64,000 nucleotides of DNA from Schlegelella_A sp038241255 (lineage in GTDB: Bacteria; Pseudomonadota; Gammaproteobacteria; Burkholderiales; Burkholderiaceae_C): positions 1-64,000 of the forward strand of contig JBBRFW010000005.1 of NCBI GenBank assembly GCA_038241255.1, given 5' to 3'. Below are positions 23,592 to 32,760 of the stretch, in pieces (position 1 is the first letter of the stretch; every line of letters starts with the position of its first letter). Made by a program: the position numbers and the translations under genes. The notes below the pieces were generated by a model. The model worked only from the letters and a program-made list of their open reading frames with translations. It did no database searches and was not told the DNA's origin.

Positions 23592-25793
23592 TCATGCCGG
23601 AATCGGCACGAGCTCGCGCCGACCGATCGCGCGCTCGCCCACGCCCCACTGGATCAGCGCGACGGCGAGCGACATCAGCGCGATCAGCACCGTGCAGTAG
23701 GCGAGCGCGACGCCGTAGTCGCCGTTGCCGACGCGGCCGATGATGTATGTCGTCGCCAGCTCGGTCTCGGCAGTGACCAGGAAGATGACCGCCGAGACCG
23801 TGGTCATCGAGCGCACGAAGCTGTAGACCAGCGCGGCGACGAGCGCCGGCCTGAGCAGCGGCAGCACGACGCGGCGCAGCGTCGTCGCGGTCGAGGCACG
23901 CAGCATCGTCGACGCTTCGTCGAGCGAGCGGTCGATCTGGCGAAAGGCGGCACTGCCGGCGCGGACGCCGACTGGGAGGTTCCTGAACACGAAGCACAGC
24001 ACGATGATGAGGCCGGTGCCGGTGAGCTCGAACGGCGGCACGTTGAAGGCGAGGATGTAGCTCACGCCGAGAACGGTGCCCGGAATCGCAAATGCGAGCA
24101 ATGCGCCGAACTCGAACGCATCGCTGCCGCGGAACGAGGTCCGCGCGAGCAGCCAGGAGATGAGCAGGCCCAGTGCGGCGCAGAGCGGCGCGGCGATCGC
24201 TGCCAGCTTTAGCGTCGTGAAAAGCGAATTCCACGCCGTACCGGCGAAGACCAGCGCCGCGCCGACGTCGGGGTTACCGCGCTGGATGTCGAACGCGGTG
24301 ACGAAATGGCGCAGCGTCGGCGTGTAGTCGCGGCCCCAGGTCTGCACGAACCCTCCGGCGAACGCGAACAGGTAGACGACGACCGTGAACGCCAGCCACG
24401 GCACGACGACGCACGCCGCGCCGCGCCGCAGTCCCCCGGGCAGCGCCATCGGCGCGCCGCCGTCGCCCTTGCCGGTGAGGGTGGTGAAGCTGGTCGCGCC
24501 GAGCAGGCGCCGCTGCGCCCAGAAGACGAGCAGCGCGAACGCGCTCAGGATCAGCGCCAGCGAGGCGGCCCGACCCTGGTCGTATTGCGCGCCGACGATC
24601 GCAAAGAAGACCTCGGTCGAGAGCACCGAGAACTGGCCGCCCACGACGATCGGGTTGCCGAAGTCGGCAATGCTTTCGATGAAGCCGATCAGAAAGGCGT
24701 TGGCGAGGCCCGGCTTCAGCAGCGGCAACGTGACGGTCAGGAAGGCCGCGCGGCGATCGGCGCGCAGCGTCTGCGCCGCCTCCTCAAGCGACGATCCGAT
24801 GCCGGCAACGACGCCGCGCACGATCATGAAGGCGATCGGCGTGAACGCGAAGAGCTGCGCCAGCCAGACGCCGAAGAGACCATAGAACCAGCGCGACGGC
24901 GTGACGCCGAATACCGATTCGAGGCCCTGGTTGACGACACCGGCGCGGCCGAAGAGCAGGATCAATCCGAGGCCGACGACGAAAGGCGGCGTGATGATCG
25001 GCAGCAGCGCGAGTGCGTTGAGCGGCCGCTTCAGTCGCGCCGGGCCGCGCTCGGCGAGGAGCGCGATCAGCGTGCCGAGGAGCGTCGTCCCAGCCGCCGT
25101 CAGCAAGGCCAGAAACAGCGTGTTCCAGGCGACCCCGCAGCGCACGCCTCCGGCGAGGCATGAGAGCCCCCAAGTGCGCTCGTTGCCGATGCGGGACGTG
25201 AGCGCGGCGAGCGAGAGCTGCCCGTTCTCGTCGACGAAGGCGCCCGCGAGCGCGCGCGCGACCGGCCAGGCGACGAAGAGCACCAGCAGCGCGCTGCAGA
25301 CGACGATCGCGCTCGCGGTGAAGGCATCGCCGCGAACCCAGCCGAGGCGTGCCAGTCCGGCACCGAGCAGCACCAGCAGCGCGAGCAGCGTCACCGCGCC
25401 GCCGAGCCCGAGGCCGGGCTGGCCGCCGCTCAGCGGCCTGAAAGCCCGCGCCAGGACGTCGAGCGACCAGCCGGTCGTGCCGATCGCGAAGCCGCCGGTG
25501 AGGACGGCGGCGAGCGCGAGCGATGCGCCGCCCGTGAGCAGCACGCCGGCGCGCCGTCGCGAGACGTCACGCTTGCTGCCGAGCGCGACGGCGAGACCGA
25601 TCGGCACGGTCCAGAGCCACGGCCGGCCGTGCCGCGCCGCCTGCACAACGCCGCTCGCGCTGTCGGCCGCGCCCCAGACGCCGGTCAGGGCCTCGACCAC
25701 GCTTTTGTCGGCGACGAGGTACCACGGCAGGAGCGTGAACGACGCAGCGGCGATGGCGAAACACGCCGCCACCCCCCGATCGTCGCGCGCCAT
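23592..25793 (-). CDS. Fused two-domain ABC importer permease (FbpB/AfuB-like)
   Basis: A 733-residue polytopic membrane protein containing two complete BPD permease modules. EAA-type loops are seen as EEAAQTLRADRRAAFLTVTL and DEASTMLRASTATTLRRVVL. The N-terminal 240 residues add extra hydrophobic segments, making it longer than the usual 500-560-residue FbpB but comparable with AfuB-like permeases. It would form the whole transmembrane channel alone, partnered by the ATPase directly downstream and the binding protein two genes upstream. The start at 25793 follows the SnoaL-like gene by 27 bp. Confidence 0.9.
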   Translation of the reverse strand: MARDDRGVAACFAIAAASFTLLPWYLVADKSVVEALTGVWGAADSASGVVQAARHGRPWLWTVPIGLAVALGSKRDVSRRRAGVLLTGGASLALAAVLTGGFAIGTTGWSLDVLARAFRPLSGGQPGLGLGGAVTLLALLVLLGAGLARLGWVRGDAFTASAIVVCSALLVLFVAWPVARALAGAFVDENGQLSLAALTSRIGNERTWGLSCLAGGVRCGVAWNTLFLALLTAAGTTLLGTLIALLAERGPARLKRPLNALALLPIITPPFVVGLGLILLFGRAGVVNQGLESVFGVTPSRWFYGLFGVWLAQLFAFTPIAFMIVRGVVAGIGSSLEEAAQTLRADRRAAFLTVTLPLLKPGLANAFLIGFIESIADFGNPIVVGGQFSVLSTEVFFAIVGAQYDQGRAASLALILSAFALLVFWAQRRLLGATSFTTLTGKGDGGAPMALPGGLRRGAACVVVPWLAFTVVVYLFAFAGGFVQTWGRDYTPTLRHFVTAFDIQRGNPDVGAALVFAGTAWNSLFTTLKLAAIAAPLCAALGLLISWLLARTSFRGSDAFEFGALLAFAIPGTVLGVSYILAFNVPPFELTGTGLIIVLCFVFRNLPVGVRAGSAAFRQIDRSLDEASTMLRASTATTLRRVVLPLLRPALVAALVYSFVRSMTTVSAVIFLVTAETELATTYIIGRVGNGDYGVALAYCTVLIALMSLAVALIQWGVGERAIGRRELVPIPA

Positions 25794-25820
25794 GTGGTGG
25801 CCGGATACGCTGGAGCGCGG

Positions 25821-26306
25821 CTATTGCTTCTGCGCTGGGTCCCAGTGCTCGGCGATCTTGCCGTTCTCGAGCCGAAACATGTCGAACCAGGTGGTGCTGA
25901 ACTTCTTGGTCGCGTCCTTGGGGTCGGTGCCTTCGCGCGCGAAGCTCAGCACGACGTAGTCGCCCTCCGCGACGATCGCCACCAGCGGCGCCTTGATGCG
26001 CGTCTCGATGGGCGCGGGCTTTCGGACCTTGTTGAAGAAGTCGACGAAGGCGGCGCGCCCGGTCGGCACGTTCGGGTTGTGCTGGATGTACGACTCGGCC
26101 AGGTACTTGTCGGCGTATTCCATGTGCGCGCCTTCGAACACCTCGCGCCAAAAATCATAGACGAGGCGCTTGTTGGAGGCGAGCCGCGCGTCGGGGCTGG
26201 CGAGGAACGCCTCCTGGCTGGCGGCGGGCTGCACCGCGATCTGCGCCGGTGCTGGCGCTGCGACGAGCGCGACGGCAACGCCGCACAACATCGAGAATGT
26301 CTTCAT
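25821..26306 (-). CDS. Exported SnoaL/NTF2-like protein inside an ABC importer operon
   Basis: A 161-residue protein with a clear signal peptide (MKTFSMLCGVAVALVAAPAPA) followed by an NTF2/SnoaL-like cone fold: LVYDFWREVFEGAHMEYADKY, then YIQHNPNVPTGRAAFVDFF, and the late TTWFDMFRLENGKIAEHWD strand typical of the family. The fold supports either small-molecule binding or aldol/hydrolase-type catalysis. It lies between binding-protein and permease genes of an Fbp-type importer, 40 and 27 bp away, so it is probably co-expressed and may process or capture the transported ligand in the periplasm (inference). Confidence 0.85.
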   Translation of the reverse strand: MKTFSMLCGVAVALVAAPAPAQIAVQPAASQEAFLASPDARLASNKRLVYDFWREVFEGAHMEYADKYLAESYIQHNPNVPTGRAAFVDFFNKVRKPAPIETRIKAPLVAIVAEGDYVVLSFAREGTDPKDATKKFSTTWFDMFRLENGKIAEHWDPAQKQ

Positions 26307-26346
26307 GCCGGTCTCCGGTGGGCAAGCGAACGTGGGCGCGGCGCGT

Positions 26347-27381
26347 TTAGCGCGGCAGCGAGTTGACTTCCTTCTCCCACTTCGAGATCAGGCGGCGCCG
26401 CTCGGCGCTCGCGCCGTACTTCGCGTAGTCGTAGTCGATCAGCTTGATCTTCCTGAAGTCGGGAACGTGCGGGTCGACCGGCGTCGCCTTGTTCGACGGC
26501 AGCTGGTACTGCCGGGTCGCGGCACCGAACTGCTGAGCCTGCGGAGTGAGCGCCCATTCGTAGAACTTCTTTGCGGCCTCGAGGTTCCTGGCCCCCTTGA
26601 CGATGCTCATCGAGCCGATCTCGGCGCCGGTGCCTTCCGACGGCGTCACCGTCTCCACAGGAAATCCCTGGAGCTTCTCGCCCGGGCCGTCGTGGACGAA
26701 GCTGATCGAGACCGCCGTCTCGCCTCGTGCCACGGCCTTGATCGGGCCCGTGCCCGAGCGCGTGTACTGGCCGATGTTCTTGTGCACGCCCTTCATGTAC
26801 TCGAAGGCCTTGTCCTCGCCCATCAGCTGCACCAGGGTCGCCACCATCGTGTAGGCAGTGCCGCTCGACGCCGGGTTGGCGACCTGGATCTCGCCCTTGT
26901 ACTCGGGCCTGAGAAGGTCGGCCCAGCTCCTCGGCACGGCGAGCTTCTTCTTGGCGAGGATCTCGGTGTTGTAGCCGAAGCCGAGCGGCCCGGAGTAGAT
27001 GCCGACGGTCCTGTAATTCGACTGCCTGGCCTGCTGCTGGGCCCACGGCTGCAGCTGGGCGAGCGTCGGCGAGCGGTACTCCATTGTCAGGTCGCTCTCG
27101 GCGGCCTGCAGGTGCGGATCCCCGGTGCCGCCGAACCAGACGTCGGTCTTCGGGTTGGCCTTCTCGGCGATCAGCTGGGCGAGCGCCTCACCCGAGCCCT
27201 TGAGCGACATGTTGACCTTGATGCCGGTCGACTTCGCGAACACTGTCTGGATCATGTTGCACCAGTCGGCCTGCACCGAGCAGATGACGTTGACCTGGCC
27301 CGACCCGGTCTGCGCCTCGGCCGCGCCGGCGACAGCGAGGCCGGCGATGAACAGCGCGCCCCACATCGTGATCGTCTTCAT
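26347..27381 (-). CDS. Fbp-type periplasmic substrate-binding protein of ABC importer
   Basis: A 344-residue exported protein with a 23-residue leader ending GAAEA. The mature part begins VNVICSVQADWCNMIQTVF and contains DVWFGGTGDPHLQAAESD, GYNTEILAKKKLAVPRSWAD and RSGTGPIKAVARGETAVSI, matching the iron(III)/2-aminoethylphosphonate branch of family 1 binding proteins. The paired tyrosines that mark ferric-binding FbpA proteins are not obvious, so iron is not assured. First gene of the importer operon (binding protein, SnoaL-like, permease, ATPase); 75 bp separate it from the divergent zwf start. The ATG at 27381 begins the signal peptide. Confidence 0.88.
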   Translation of the reverse strand: MKTITMWGALFIAGLAVAGAAEAQTGSGQVNVICSVQADWCNMIQTVFAKSTGIKVNMSLKGSGEALAQLIAEKANPKTDVWFGGTGDPHLQAAESDLTMEYRSPTLAQLQPWAQQQARQSNYRTVGIYSGPLGFGYNTEILAKKKLAVPRSWADLLRPEYKGEIQVANPASSGTAYTMVATLVQLMGEDKAFEYMKGVHKNIGQYTRSGTGPIKAVARGETAVSISFVHDGPGEKLQGFPVETVTPSEGTGAEIGSMSIVKGARNLEAAKKFYEWALTPQAQQFGAATRQYQLPSNKATPVDPHVPDFRKIKLIDYDYAKYGASAERRRLISKWEKEVNSLPR

Positions 27382-27456
27382 GTCTGCCCCTCCGCTGGGC
27401 CGTCGACGCGACCTCGACCGACCCGTCGGGCCGGCGCGGCATCGTATCCTCTCCGC

Positions 27457-28920
27457 ATGGCTTTCGACCTCGTTCTCTTCGGCGGCACCGGCGACCTGAC
27501 GTGGCGAAAGCTGATGCCGGCGCTGTTCCAGGCCTGGCGCCACGGCAAGCTGCCCGACGGCGGCCGCATCGCCGCGATCTCGCGCCAGGAGATGTCCGAT
27601 GACGCCTACCGCGGCTGGCTGAAGGAGCGCTTCCACGGCGTCGAGGACGCCAAGCGGCCGAGCGACGAGGAGTTCGACCGCTTCGCCGCCCTCCTCCATC
27701 ACCTGCGCGTTGACCTCTCGCAAGGCAGCGACTACGCGCGGCTGCAGGACTGGCTCGCGTCGACCCACGGCCGCGCCGCGCCGGCCGACGTCGTCGTCAT
27801 GTACCTGGCGACCGGGCCCGAGCTCTTCCCGGTCGTCTGCGCGCAACTCGGCGCGGCGGGCCTGAACGGGCCGAACGTTCGCGTCGTGCTGGAGAAGCCG
27901 CTCGGCCACGACCTGGCGAGCGCGCAGCAGATCAATCGAGTCGTCCGCTCGGTGTTCACCGAGGCGCAGGAATACCGGATCGACCACTACCTCGGCAAGC
28001 CCGCAGTGCAGAACCTGATGGCGCTTCGCTTCGGCAACGTGCTGTTCGAGCCGCTCTGGCGGCGCGAGTGCATCGCCAACGTGCAGATCACGATCGCGGA
28101 GTCGATCGGCGTCGGCACGCGCGGCGACTTCTACAGCCGCACAGGCGCGCTGCGCGACATGATCCAGAACCACGCGCTGCAGCTGCTCACGATGGTGGCG
28201 ATGGAGCCGCCGTCGCGGATGGTCGCCGACGCGATTCGCGACGAGAAGCTGAAGGTGCTGCGCTCACTCAAGCCCTTCACGGCCGAGAGCGTCGGCCGCG
28301 ACGTCGTCCGCGGCCAGTACCGCGCCGGCAACATCGACTCGAAGTCGGCGCCGGGCTTCCTCGACGAAGACAAGGTGCCGCCAGCGAGCCCGACCGAGAC
28401 CTTCGTGGCCCTGCGCACCGAAGTGCAGAACTGGCGCTGGGCCGGCGTGCCGTTCTACCTGCGCACAGGCAAGCGCCTCGCCGAGCGCGACGCGCAGATC
28501 GTCGTCAACTTTCGGCGCACGCCGCACACGCTCTTTCCCGGCAGCAATCCGCCGAACAAGCTCATCATCAAGCTGCAGCCTGAAGACGGCCTTGAGCTGC
28601 ACCTGCTCGCCGCCAAGGGCGCTGGCCAGGCCGAGGCGCTCGCGCCGGTCTCACTCGACCTAGACTTCGACAAGGCGTTCGCCGAGAACCGGGTCGGCGC
28701 GTACGAGCGGCTCCTACTGGACGTCATCGCCGGGCGGCTGAATCTGTTCGTTCGCAGCGACGAGCAGGAGGAGGCTTGGCGCTGGGTCGAGCCCGTGCTC
28801 GATGCCTGGCGCCGAGACGACCCCGTGCCGCCGCGCGCCTACGCCGCTGGCACTTGGGGCCCCGCGGCGGCGAGCGCGCTGGTGGCCCGCGACGGCTACG
28901 CCTGGACCGAAGAGGACTAG
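27457..28920 (+). CDS. zwf: Glucose-6-phosphate 1-dehydrogenase
   Basis: A 487-residue enzyme oxidising glucose 6-phosphate to 6-phosphogluconolactone with NADP(+) or NAD(+), first step of the oxidative pentose phosphate and Entner-Doudoroff routes. The nucleotide-binding GGTGDLTWRKLMPALF lies at 9-24 and the substrate/catalytic signature RIDHYLGK at 174-181. Family size is normal (about 480-500). Neither pgl nor edd/eda is adjacent. It is divergent from the importer operon. A decayed pgi copy lies 6.5 kb away, of interest because both enzymes use glucose 6-phosphate. Confidence 0.95.
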   Translation: MAFDLVLFGGTGDLTWRKLMPALFQAWRHGKLPDGGRIAAISRQEMSDDAYRGWLKERFHGVEDAKRPSDEEFDRFAALLHHLRVDLSQGSDYARLQDWLASTHGRAAPADVVVMYLATGPELFPVVCAQLGAAGLNGPNVRVVLEKPLGHDLASAQQINRVVRSVFTEAQEYRIDHYLGKPAVQNLMALRFGNVLFEPLWRRECIANVQITIAESIGVGTRGDFYSRTGALRDMIQNHALQLLTMVAMEPPSRMVADAIRDEKLKVLRSLKPFTAESVGRDVVRGQYRAGNIDSKSAPGFLDEDKVPPASPTETFVALRTEVQNWRWAGVPFYLRTGKRLAERDAQIVVNFRRTPHTLFPGSNPPNKLIIKLQPEDGLELHLLAAKGAGQAEALAPVSLDLDFDKAFAENRVGAYERLLLDVIAGRLNLFVRSDEQEEAWRWVEPVLDAWRRDDPVPPRAYAAGTWGPAAASALVARDGYAWTEED

Positions 28921-28922
28921 AA

Positions 28923-29102
28923 CTACTTCGGATCCAGGCCACGGATCGGCTTGTCGGTCTTGTCCGGCGGGATCTCGACGACCTTGTCGTCGTTGTTCTC
29001 TTCGCGGAACTGATTCTCGTTGGCCTTCTTCTCCGACTCGGCGAGCGCCTCGCGCTGGTCCTGCGGCGACTCGGTGGAAGGGTTTTTGGACGGTGTGCTC
29101 AT
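28923..29102 (-). CDS. Small charged hypothetical protein (59 residues)
   Basis: A 59-residue reading frame beginning MSTPSKNPSTESPQDQ and ending DKPIRGLDPK. It is extremely hydrophilic, rich in Glu, Asp, Lys, Asn and Gln, with no hydrophobic core, so it is probably disordered. It is supported by a strong AGGAGA ribosome binding site (29108-29113) 5 bp before the ATG and by a composition unlike the Arg/Ala-rich shadow frames of the region. It converges with zwf: the stops lie 2 bp apart. No function is recognised. Confidence 0.7.
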   Translation of the reverse strand: MSTPSKNPSTESPQDQREALAESEKKANENQFREENNDDKVVEIPPDKTDKPIRGLDPK

Positions 29103-29284
29103 CGCTGTCTCCTGCGGATGGCGCCGGCGCGGCGGCGCACAGCCCAGTGGAGACGATCGGCGCGCCGAAGGCGACCCGCCGACGGCGCGTTCTGCTGTGG
29201 GAAAACGCCGGCAGACGCGCCGGCGCCGATGAAGAACACTCGCGGCGACGCGCGCTCCCGGCGCGCCCCGACCGAGGACCGTGC

Positions 29285-29920
29285 ATGCAACCCAGCCCGA
29301 CCGCGCCGCGGAGGCACTTCTCGATGATCCGCGGCTTTCATCTGGCCGACTTCTTTACCCTCGGCAACGCCGCCTGCGGCGTCGCCGCGGTGCTGATGGC
29401 GATGCGCTCACTCGGCAGCCGCGACGCCGTCGATCTATTCGTCGCCGCGGCGTTGGCGCCGGCGGCGCTGGTCTTCGACGTCCTCGACGGCCGCATAGCA
29501 CGCTGGCGCCAGACCGCATCGGCGCTCGGCCGCGAGCTCGACTCCCTCGCCGACGTGATCTCGTTCGGCGTCGCCCCGGCCGCGCTCGCCTTCGCCTGCG
29601 GAATGACCGGCGCGTGGGACGCCGTCATCCTGGTCTACTTCGTGTGCTGCGGCGTCTCGCGCCTGGCGCGCTACAACGTCACGGCCGAGTCGCTATCGGG
29701 CGACAGCGGCAAGGTGAGCTATTTCGAGGGCACACCGATCCCCACCAGCGTGATCCTCACCGCCGTGCTCGCGTGGGCGATCTGGCAAGGCCGCATCGGC
29801 GCCGGCCTCTATGGCGGCAGCTGGACCGTGGTGAGCGCCGAACTCCACCCGCTGGTGCTGCTGTTCGCGCTATCCGGGACCCTGATGATCAGCAAGACGC
29901 TGCACATCCCCAAGCTTTGA
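29285..29920 (+). CDS. pssA: CDP-diacylglycerol-serine O-phosphatidyltransferase-like protein
   Basis: A 211-residue integral membrane enzyme of the CDP-alcohol phosphatidyltransferase family. The full signature DGx2ARx8Gx3Dx3D is present at about residues 63-85 (starting DGRIARWRQTASALG). The early FTLGNAACGVAAVLMA and the later VSYFEGTPIPTSV pieces match bacterial PssA, which makes phosphatidylserine, the precursor of phosphatidylethanolamine. It is a little shorter than many homologues. The ATG at 29285 is used; another ATG at 29324 starts just before the first membrane segment and is also possible. Confidence 0.88.
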   Translation: MQPSPTAPRRHFSMIRGFHLADFFTLGNAACGVAAVLMAMRSLGSRDAVDLFVAAALAPAALVFDVLDGRIARWRQTASALGRELDSLADVISFGVAPAALAFACGMTGAWDAVILVYFVCCGVSRLARYNVTAESLSGDSGKVSYFEGTPIPTSVILTAVLAWAIWQGRIGAGLYGGSWTVVSAELHPLVLLFALSGTLMISKTLHIPKL

Positions 29921-29936
29921 CGGACCGGCCTGACGC

Positions 29937-31109
29937 CTAAGGCTGCAGCTTCCAGCCGCCGTTCTCGATCCTCACCATCACCTGGCTGCGCGCGTCGACG
30001 CCGTTGTGGTCGCTCGCGCTCATCGTGTAGACGCCTTCCGAGCCCACGAAGTCGTGCACGCCCTCGATCGCGTCGCGCAGCGCGGCGCGGAACGCGGGCG
30101 TCCCCGGCTTGCCCTTCTTCAGCGCGTCCTGCGACGCGTTCTGGACGATGAGGAGCGCATCCCACGCGGTCGCGGCGAACAGCGAGCGTGAGTTCGGCCC
30201 TTGTGCCTTCTCGAAGCGCTGGACGAAATCGAGCGCCGCCTTCTTGGCCGGATTCGCCTCCGGCAGCTGCTCGGCGACCAGCACCGGCGCGACCGTCATG
30301 TAGCCGCCCTCGAGCGACTTGCCACCGACGCGCAGAAAGTCGTTGTTGGCGACGCCTTGCGTCTGGTAGACGAGCGCCTTGTAGCCGCGTTTTGCGAGCT
30401 CGATCTGCGGCAGCGCGCCGGGCGTGCCGGCGGCGAAGATGTAGACCGCGTCGGGATTGGCGGCGACGATCTTCAGCACCTGCGCGGTCACACTCGGGTC
30501 GGTCTGGTTGTACTTCTCGGTGGCGACGATCTTGAAGCCGCGTTGAGTCGCCGCCGCCTCGAACGCTTTGAGGAAGCCCTCGCCGTAGCTCGTCGTGATG
30601 CCGATCGTCGCGACCGACTTGCCCTTGCCGCTCTTCTGCAGGTGGTCGAGGACGAGGCCGATCGAGATGGGCTCGGTCGGCGAGAGCTTGAACGCCCACT
30701 TTCGCGGCCCGTCCTGCGGCAGCACGATCGCGCCGCCGCCGGCGAGCGAGATCACCGGCACCTGCGCGTTGCCGGCGATCTCGACGACGGCGAGCGAAGT
30801 CGGCGTCACCGACGAACCGATGATGAGATCGACCTTGTCCTCGTTGATGAGACGCTGCGCGTTCTTGGTCGCCGTGGTCGTGTCGCTGGCGTCGTTGAGG
30901 ACCGTGAAGCGGACCTTCTCGCCGGCGATCTCGCCCGGCCAAAGCTTGATGGCCTGCTCCTCGGGTATGCCGAGCGATGCTGCGGGTCCGGTCGTCGAGA
31001 GGATGACGCCGATGTGGATCTCGGCGAGTGCCAGCGGTGCGCCAGCGACGAGCCCAAGCGCCACGGCGAAGCGGCGGGTCAGGCGATTAAGCGGAAGGGG
31101 CTGGTTCAT
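29937..31109 (-). CDS. Branched-chain amino acid-type (LivK-like) periplasmic binding protein
   Basis: A 390-residue exported protein (leader of about 29 residues, ending PLALA) of the type I periplasmic binding family. Conserved pieces: IHIGVILSTTGPAASLGIP, DKVDLIIGSSVTPTSLAV, TIGITTSYGEGFLKAFE and PDAVYIFAAGTPGALPQ. Such proteins feed Liv-type importers for branched-chain amino acids, aromatic acids or amides. No LivHMGF genes are nearby. It is divergent from the first Rieske oxygenase gene (132 bp between starts), so an aromatic ligand is an attractive but unproven guess. Confidence 0.9.
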   Translation of the reverse strand: MNQPLPLNRLTRRFAVALGLVAGAPLALAEIHIGVILSTTGPAASLGIPEEQAIKLWPGEIAGEKVRFTVLNDASDTTTATKNAQRLINEDKVDLIIGSSVTPTSLAVVEIAGNAQVPVISLAGGGAIVLPQDGPRKWAFKLSPTEPISIGLVLDHLQKSGKGKSVATIGITTSYGEGFLKAFEAAATQRGFKIVATEKYNQTDPSVTAQVLKIVAANPDAVYIFAAGTPGALPQIELAKRGYKALVYQTQGVANNDFLRVGGKSLEGGYMTVAPVLVAEQLPEANPAKKAALDFVQRFEKAQGPNSRSLFAATAWDALLIVQNASQDALKKGKPGTPAFRAALRDAIEGVHDFVGSEGVYTMSASDHNGVDARSQVMVRIENGGWKLQP

Positions 31110-31241
31110 GGCGGCACCGGTGGGGGGATCCGCGCATCGTCGGCGCCCCGAGCTGCTATGTCGTCGGGACTGTCCCGGGGGGGTGTCGCGTTCGCGGCGT
31201 CTATCCTCGACGCATCGCTCTAGAGCCGAAGGGGCCGCGCC

Positions 31242-32339
31242 ATGTACGTCCGCAATTGTTGGTACGTGATCGCCTGGGATCACGAGGTCCCTGCCGACGG
31301 GCTCTTCACGCGCACCGTCCTCGACGAGGCGATCCTTCTGTTTCGCACCGCCGCCGGCCAGATCGTCGGCCTTCGCGACCGCTGCTGCCACCGCCTAGCG
31401 CCGCTCTCGAAGGGCAAAAAGGAAGGAGACTGCGTCCGCTGCGGCTATCACGGGCTGCTCTTCGACGCGAGCGGCCGCTGCATCGAGATCCCCGGCGCCG
31501 ACACGGTGCCGGAGAAGGCTCGCGTGCAGCGCTATCCGATCGCGCTGAAGAACAAGTGGGTCTTCGTCTGGATGGGCGACCCGGCGAAGGCGGACACCGC
31601 CTTACTGCCCGACAACTTCTCGTGCGACTCGCCCGATTGGGACTACGTCCCCGGCTACCTGCACTACGACACGCCGCAGGAGCTGGTCTGCGACAACCTG
31701 CTCGACTTCTCGCACCTCTCCTACGTTCACGAGAACACGCTCGGCGGCTCGACGGCGATCGCGCGCGCGCGGCCGACGATCGAAGCCGTGCCGCGCGGCA
31801 TCCGCGTCACACGCCACATCCCCGACGTGCCGTCGCCGCCCTACTACCGCGAGACGCGCGGCATCACGGCCAACCTCGATCGCTGGTTCATCTACGACTT
31901 CGTCCTGCCCGGCACGCTGCTCATGGACTCGGGCGGCCGCCCGGCCGGCGCGGCGTTCGGCAACAACTGCGGCGGCGTGCGCCACCACAGCTGCCAGACC
32001 GTGACGCCGGAGTCCGGCCACTCAACGCACTACTTCTTCCAGCAGGGGCGACACACCAGCGAAGGCGACCACTCGATTGCCGAGGCGGCCTACCGCGTGC
32101 TTTGCCGCGCCTTCGAGGAGGACCGCGACATGATCACGGCGCAGGCGCGCGAGATCGCACGCGATCCATCGGCACCGATGCTGCCGCTGGCGATGGATGC
32201 GGCGGTCGTGCGCTTCCGCAGGCTCGTCGCCGAGACCGTCGCCGCGGAGGCGCCCGAAGGCGCCGCGCCCGAAGGCGCCGCGCCGGCCGGCGCCGCAGGT
32301 CAGGCGGTGGCGCCTCGGCGTGCGCGCTCGATCGCCTGA
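31242..32339 (+). CDS. Rieske non-heme iron oxygenase, VanA-like (copy 1)
   Basis: A 365-residue aromatic ring/O-demethylase-type oxygenase alpha subunit. The Rieske [2Fe-2S] ligands are C48-x-H50 and C67-x2-H70, and the mononuclear iron motif lies in DNLLDFSHLSYVHENTLG near residue 146. It starts MYVRNCWYVIAWDHEV, close to copy 2 at 41.2 kb. Members demethylate or hydroxylate methoxylated aromatics using electrons from a separate reductase, absent here. The C-terminus carries an Ala/Pro tail encoded by three 15-bp repeats. Its last 40 bp overlap the end of the convergent next gene. Confidence 0.9.
   Translation: MYVRNCWYVIAWDHEVPADGLFTRTVLDEAILLFRTAAGQIVGLRDRCCHRLAPLSKGKKEGDCVRCGYHGLLFDASGRCIEIPGADTVPEKARVQRYPIALKNKWVFVWMGDPAKADTALLPDNFSCDSPDWDYVPGYLHYDTPQELVCDNLLDFSHLSYVHENTLGGSTAIARARPTIEAVPRGIRVTRHIPDVPSPPYYRETRGITANLDRWFIYDFVLPGTLLMDSGGRPAGAAFGNNCGGVRHHSCQTVTPESGHSTHYFFQQGRHTSEGDHSIAEAAYRVLCRAFEEDRDMITAQAREIARDPSAPMLPLAMDAAVVRFRRLVAETVAAEAPEGAAPEGAAPAGAAGQAVAPRRARSIA
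32250..32294 (+). repeat. Three tandem 15-bp units in the oxygenase C-terminal tail
   Basis: Two identical units GCGCCCGAAGGCGCC (32250-32264 and 32265-32279) are followed by a diverged third (32280-32294). They encode the repeat A-P-E-G-A, then A-P-A-G-A, extending the Rieske oxygenase C-terminus beyond its conserved domain. Because the unit is a multiple of 3, copy-number change would lengthen or shorten the tail without a frameshift. Confidence 0.85.
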
Positions 32340-32632
32340 GCTGCGAGCATCTCGGTCGAGACCGAGCGGTCGAGCGGCGAGCGCGACAGGCCCGACTGCT
32401 CGTAGTGCATGTTCTCGTAGAGCTCGGCGCTCGCCGGACATGCGGCGAGGATCGCCTCGAGAGCGCGTGCCGGCAGATCGGCGCCGAGCGATTGCTTGAC
32501 GCGAGCGACGAGCGCCCGATATTGATCGGCACCGGCGGCGGCGGGGCTGGCTTCGACTCTTTCGAGCAGGCGCGCCAGGGCGACGGCGGTTTCGATGCGG
32601 GTGTGCAGCGATTCGGTGGCGGGGGCAGGCAT
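32300..32632 (-). CDS. Hypothetical helical protein
   Basis: A 110-residue soluble protein with no signal peptide. The sequence has a natural amino acid mix and amphipathic helices (for example RIETAVALARLLERVEAS and PARALEAILAACPASAELYE), unlike the Arg-rich shadow frames around it, which supports coding. Its 3' end overlaps the Rieske gene by 40 bp in a convergent layout. The ATG at 32632 is followed by a plausible start; it is divergent from the sigma factor gene 128 bp away. No family is recognised. Confidence 0.65.
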   Translation of the reverse strand: MPAPATESLHTRIETAVALARLLERVEASPAAAGADQYRALVARVKQSLGADLPARALEAILAACPASAELYENMHYEQSGLSRSPLDRSVSTEMLAAQAIERARRGATA

Positions 32633-32760
32633 CGGGGTTCCTCGGGCCCCGACCGGCGGGGCAACAATCGATAGCTGAGGTCGCCGGCGGCGAGTTCAAG
32701 GGACGCCTACCGTTCATCGCGGTCGCCACAATATTCGGCCGGCTCGCCCGTCTATCCACC

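Noticed and set aside
26347..28173. Extended N-terminus for the Fbp-type binding protein
   Set aside because: The part upstream of 27381 is antisense to zwf; a typical signal peptide starts at 27381.
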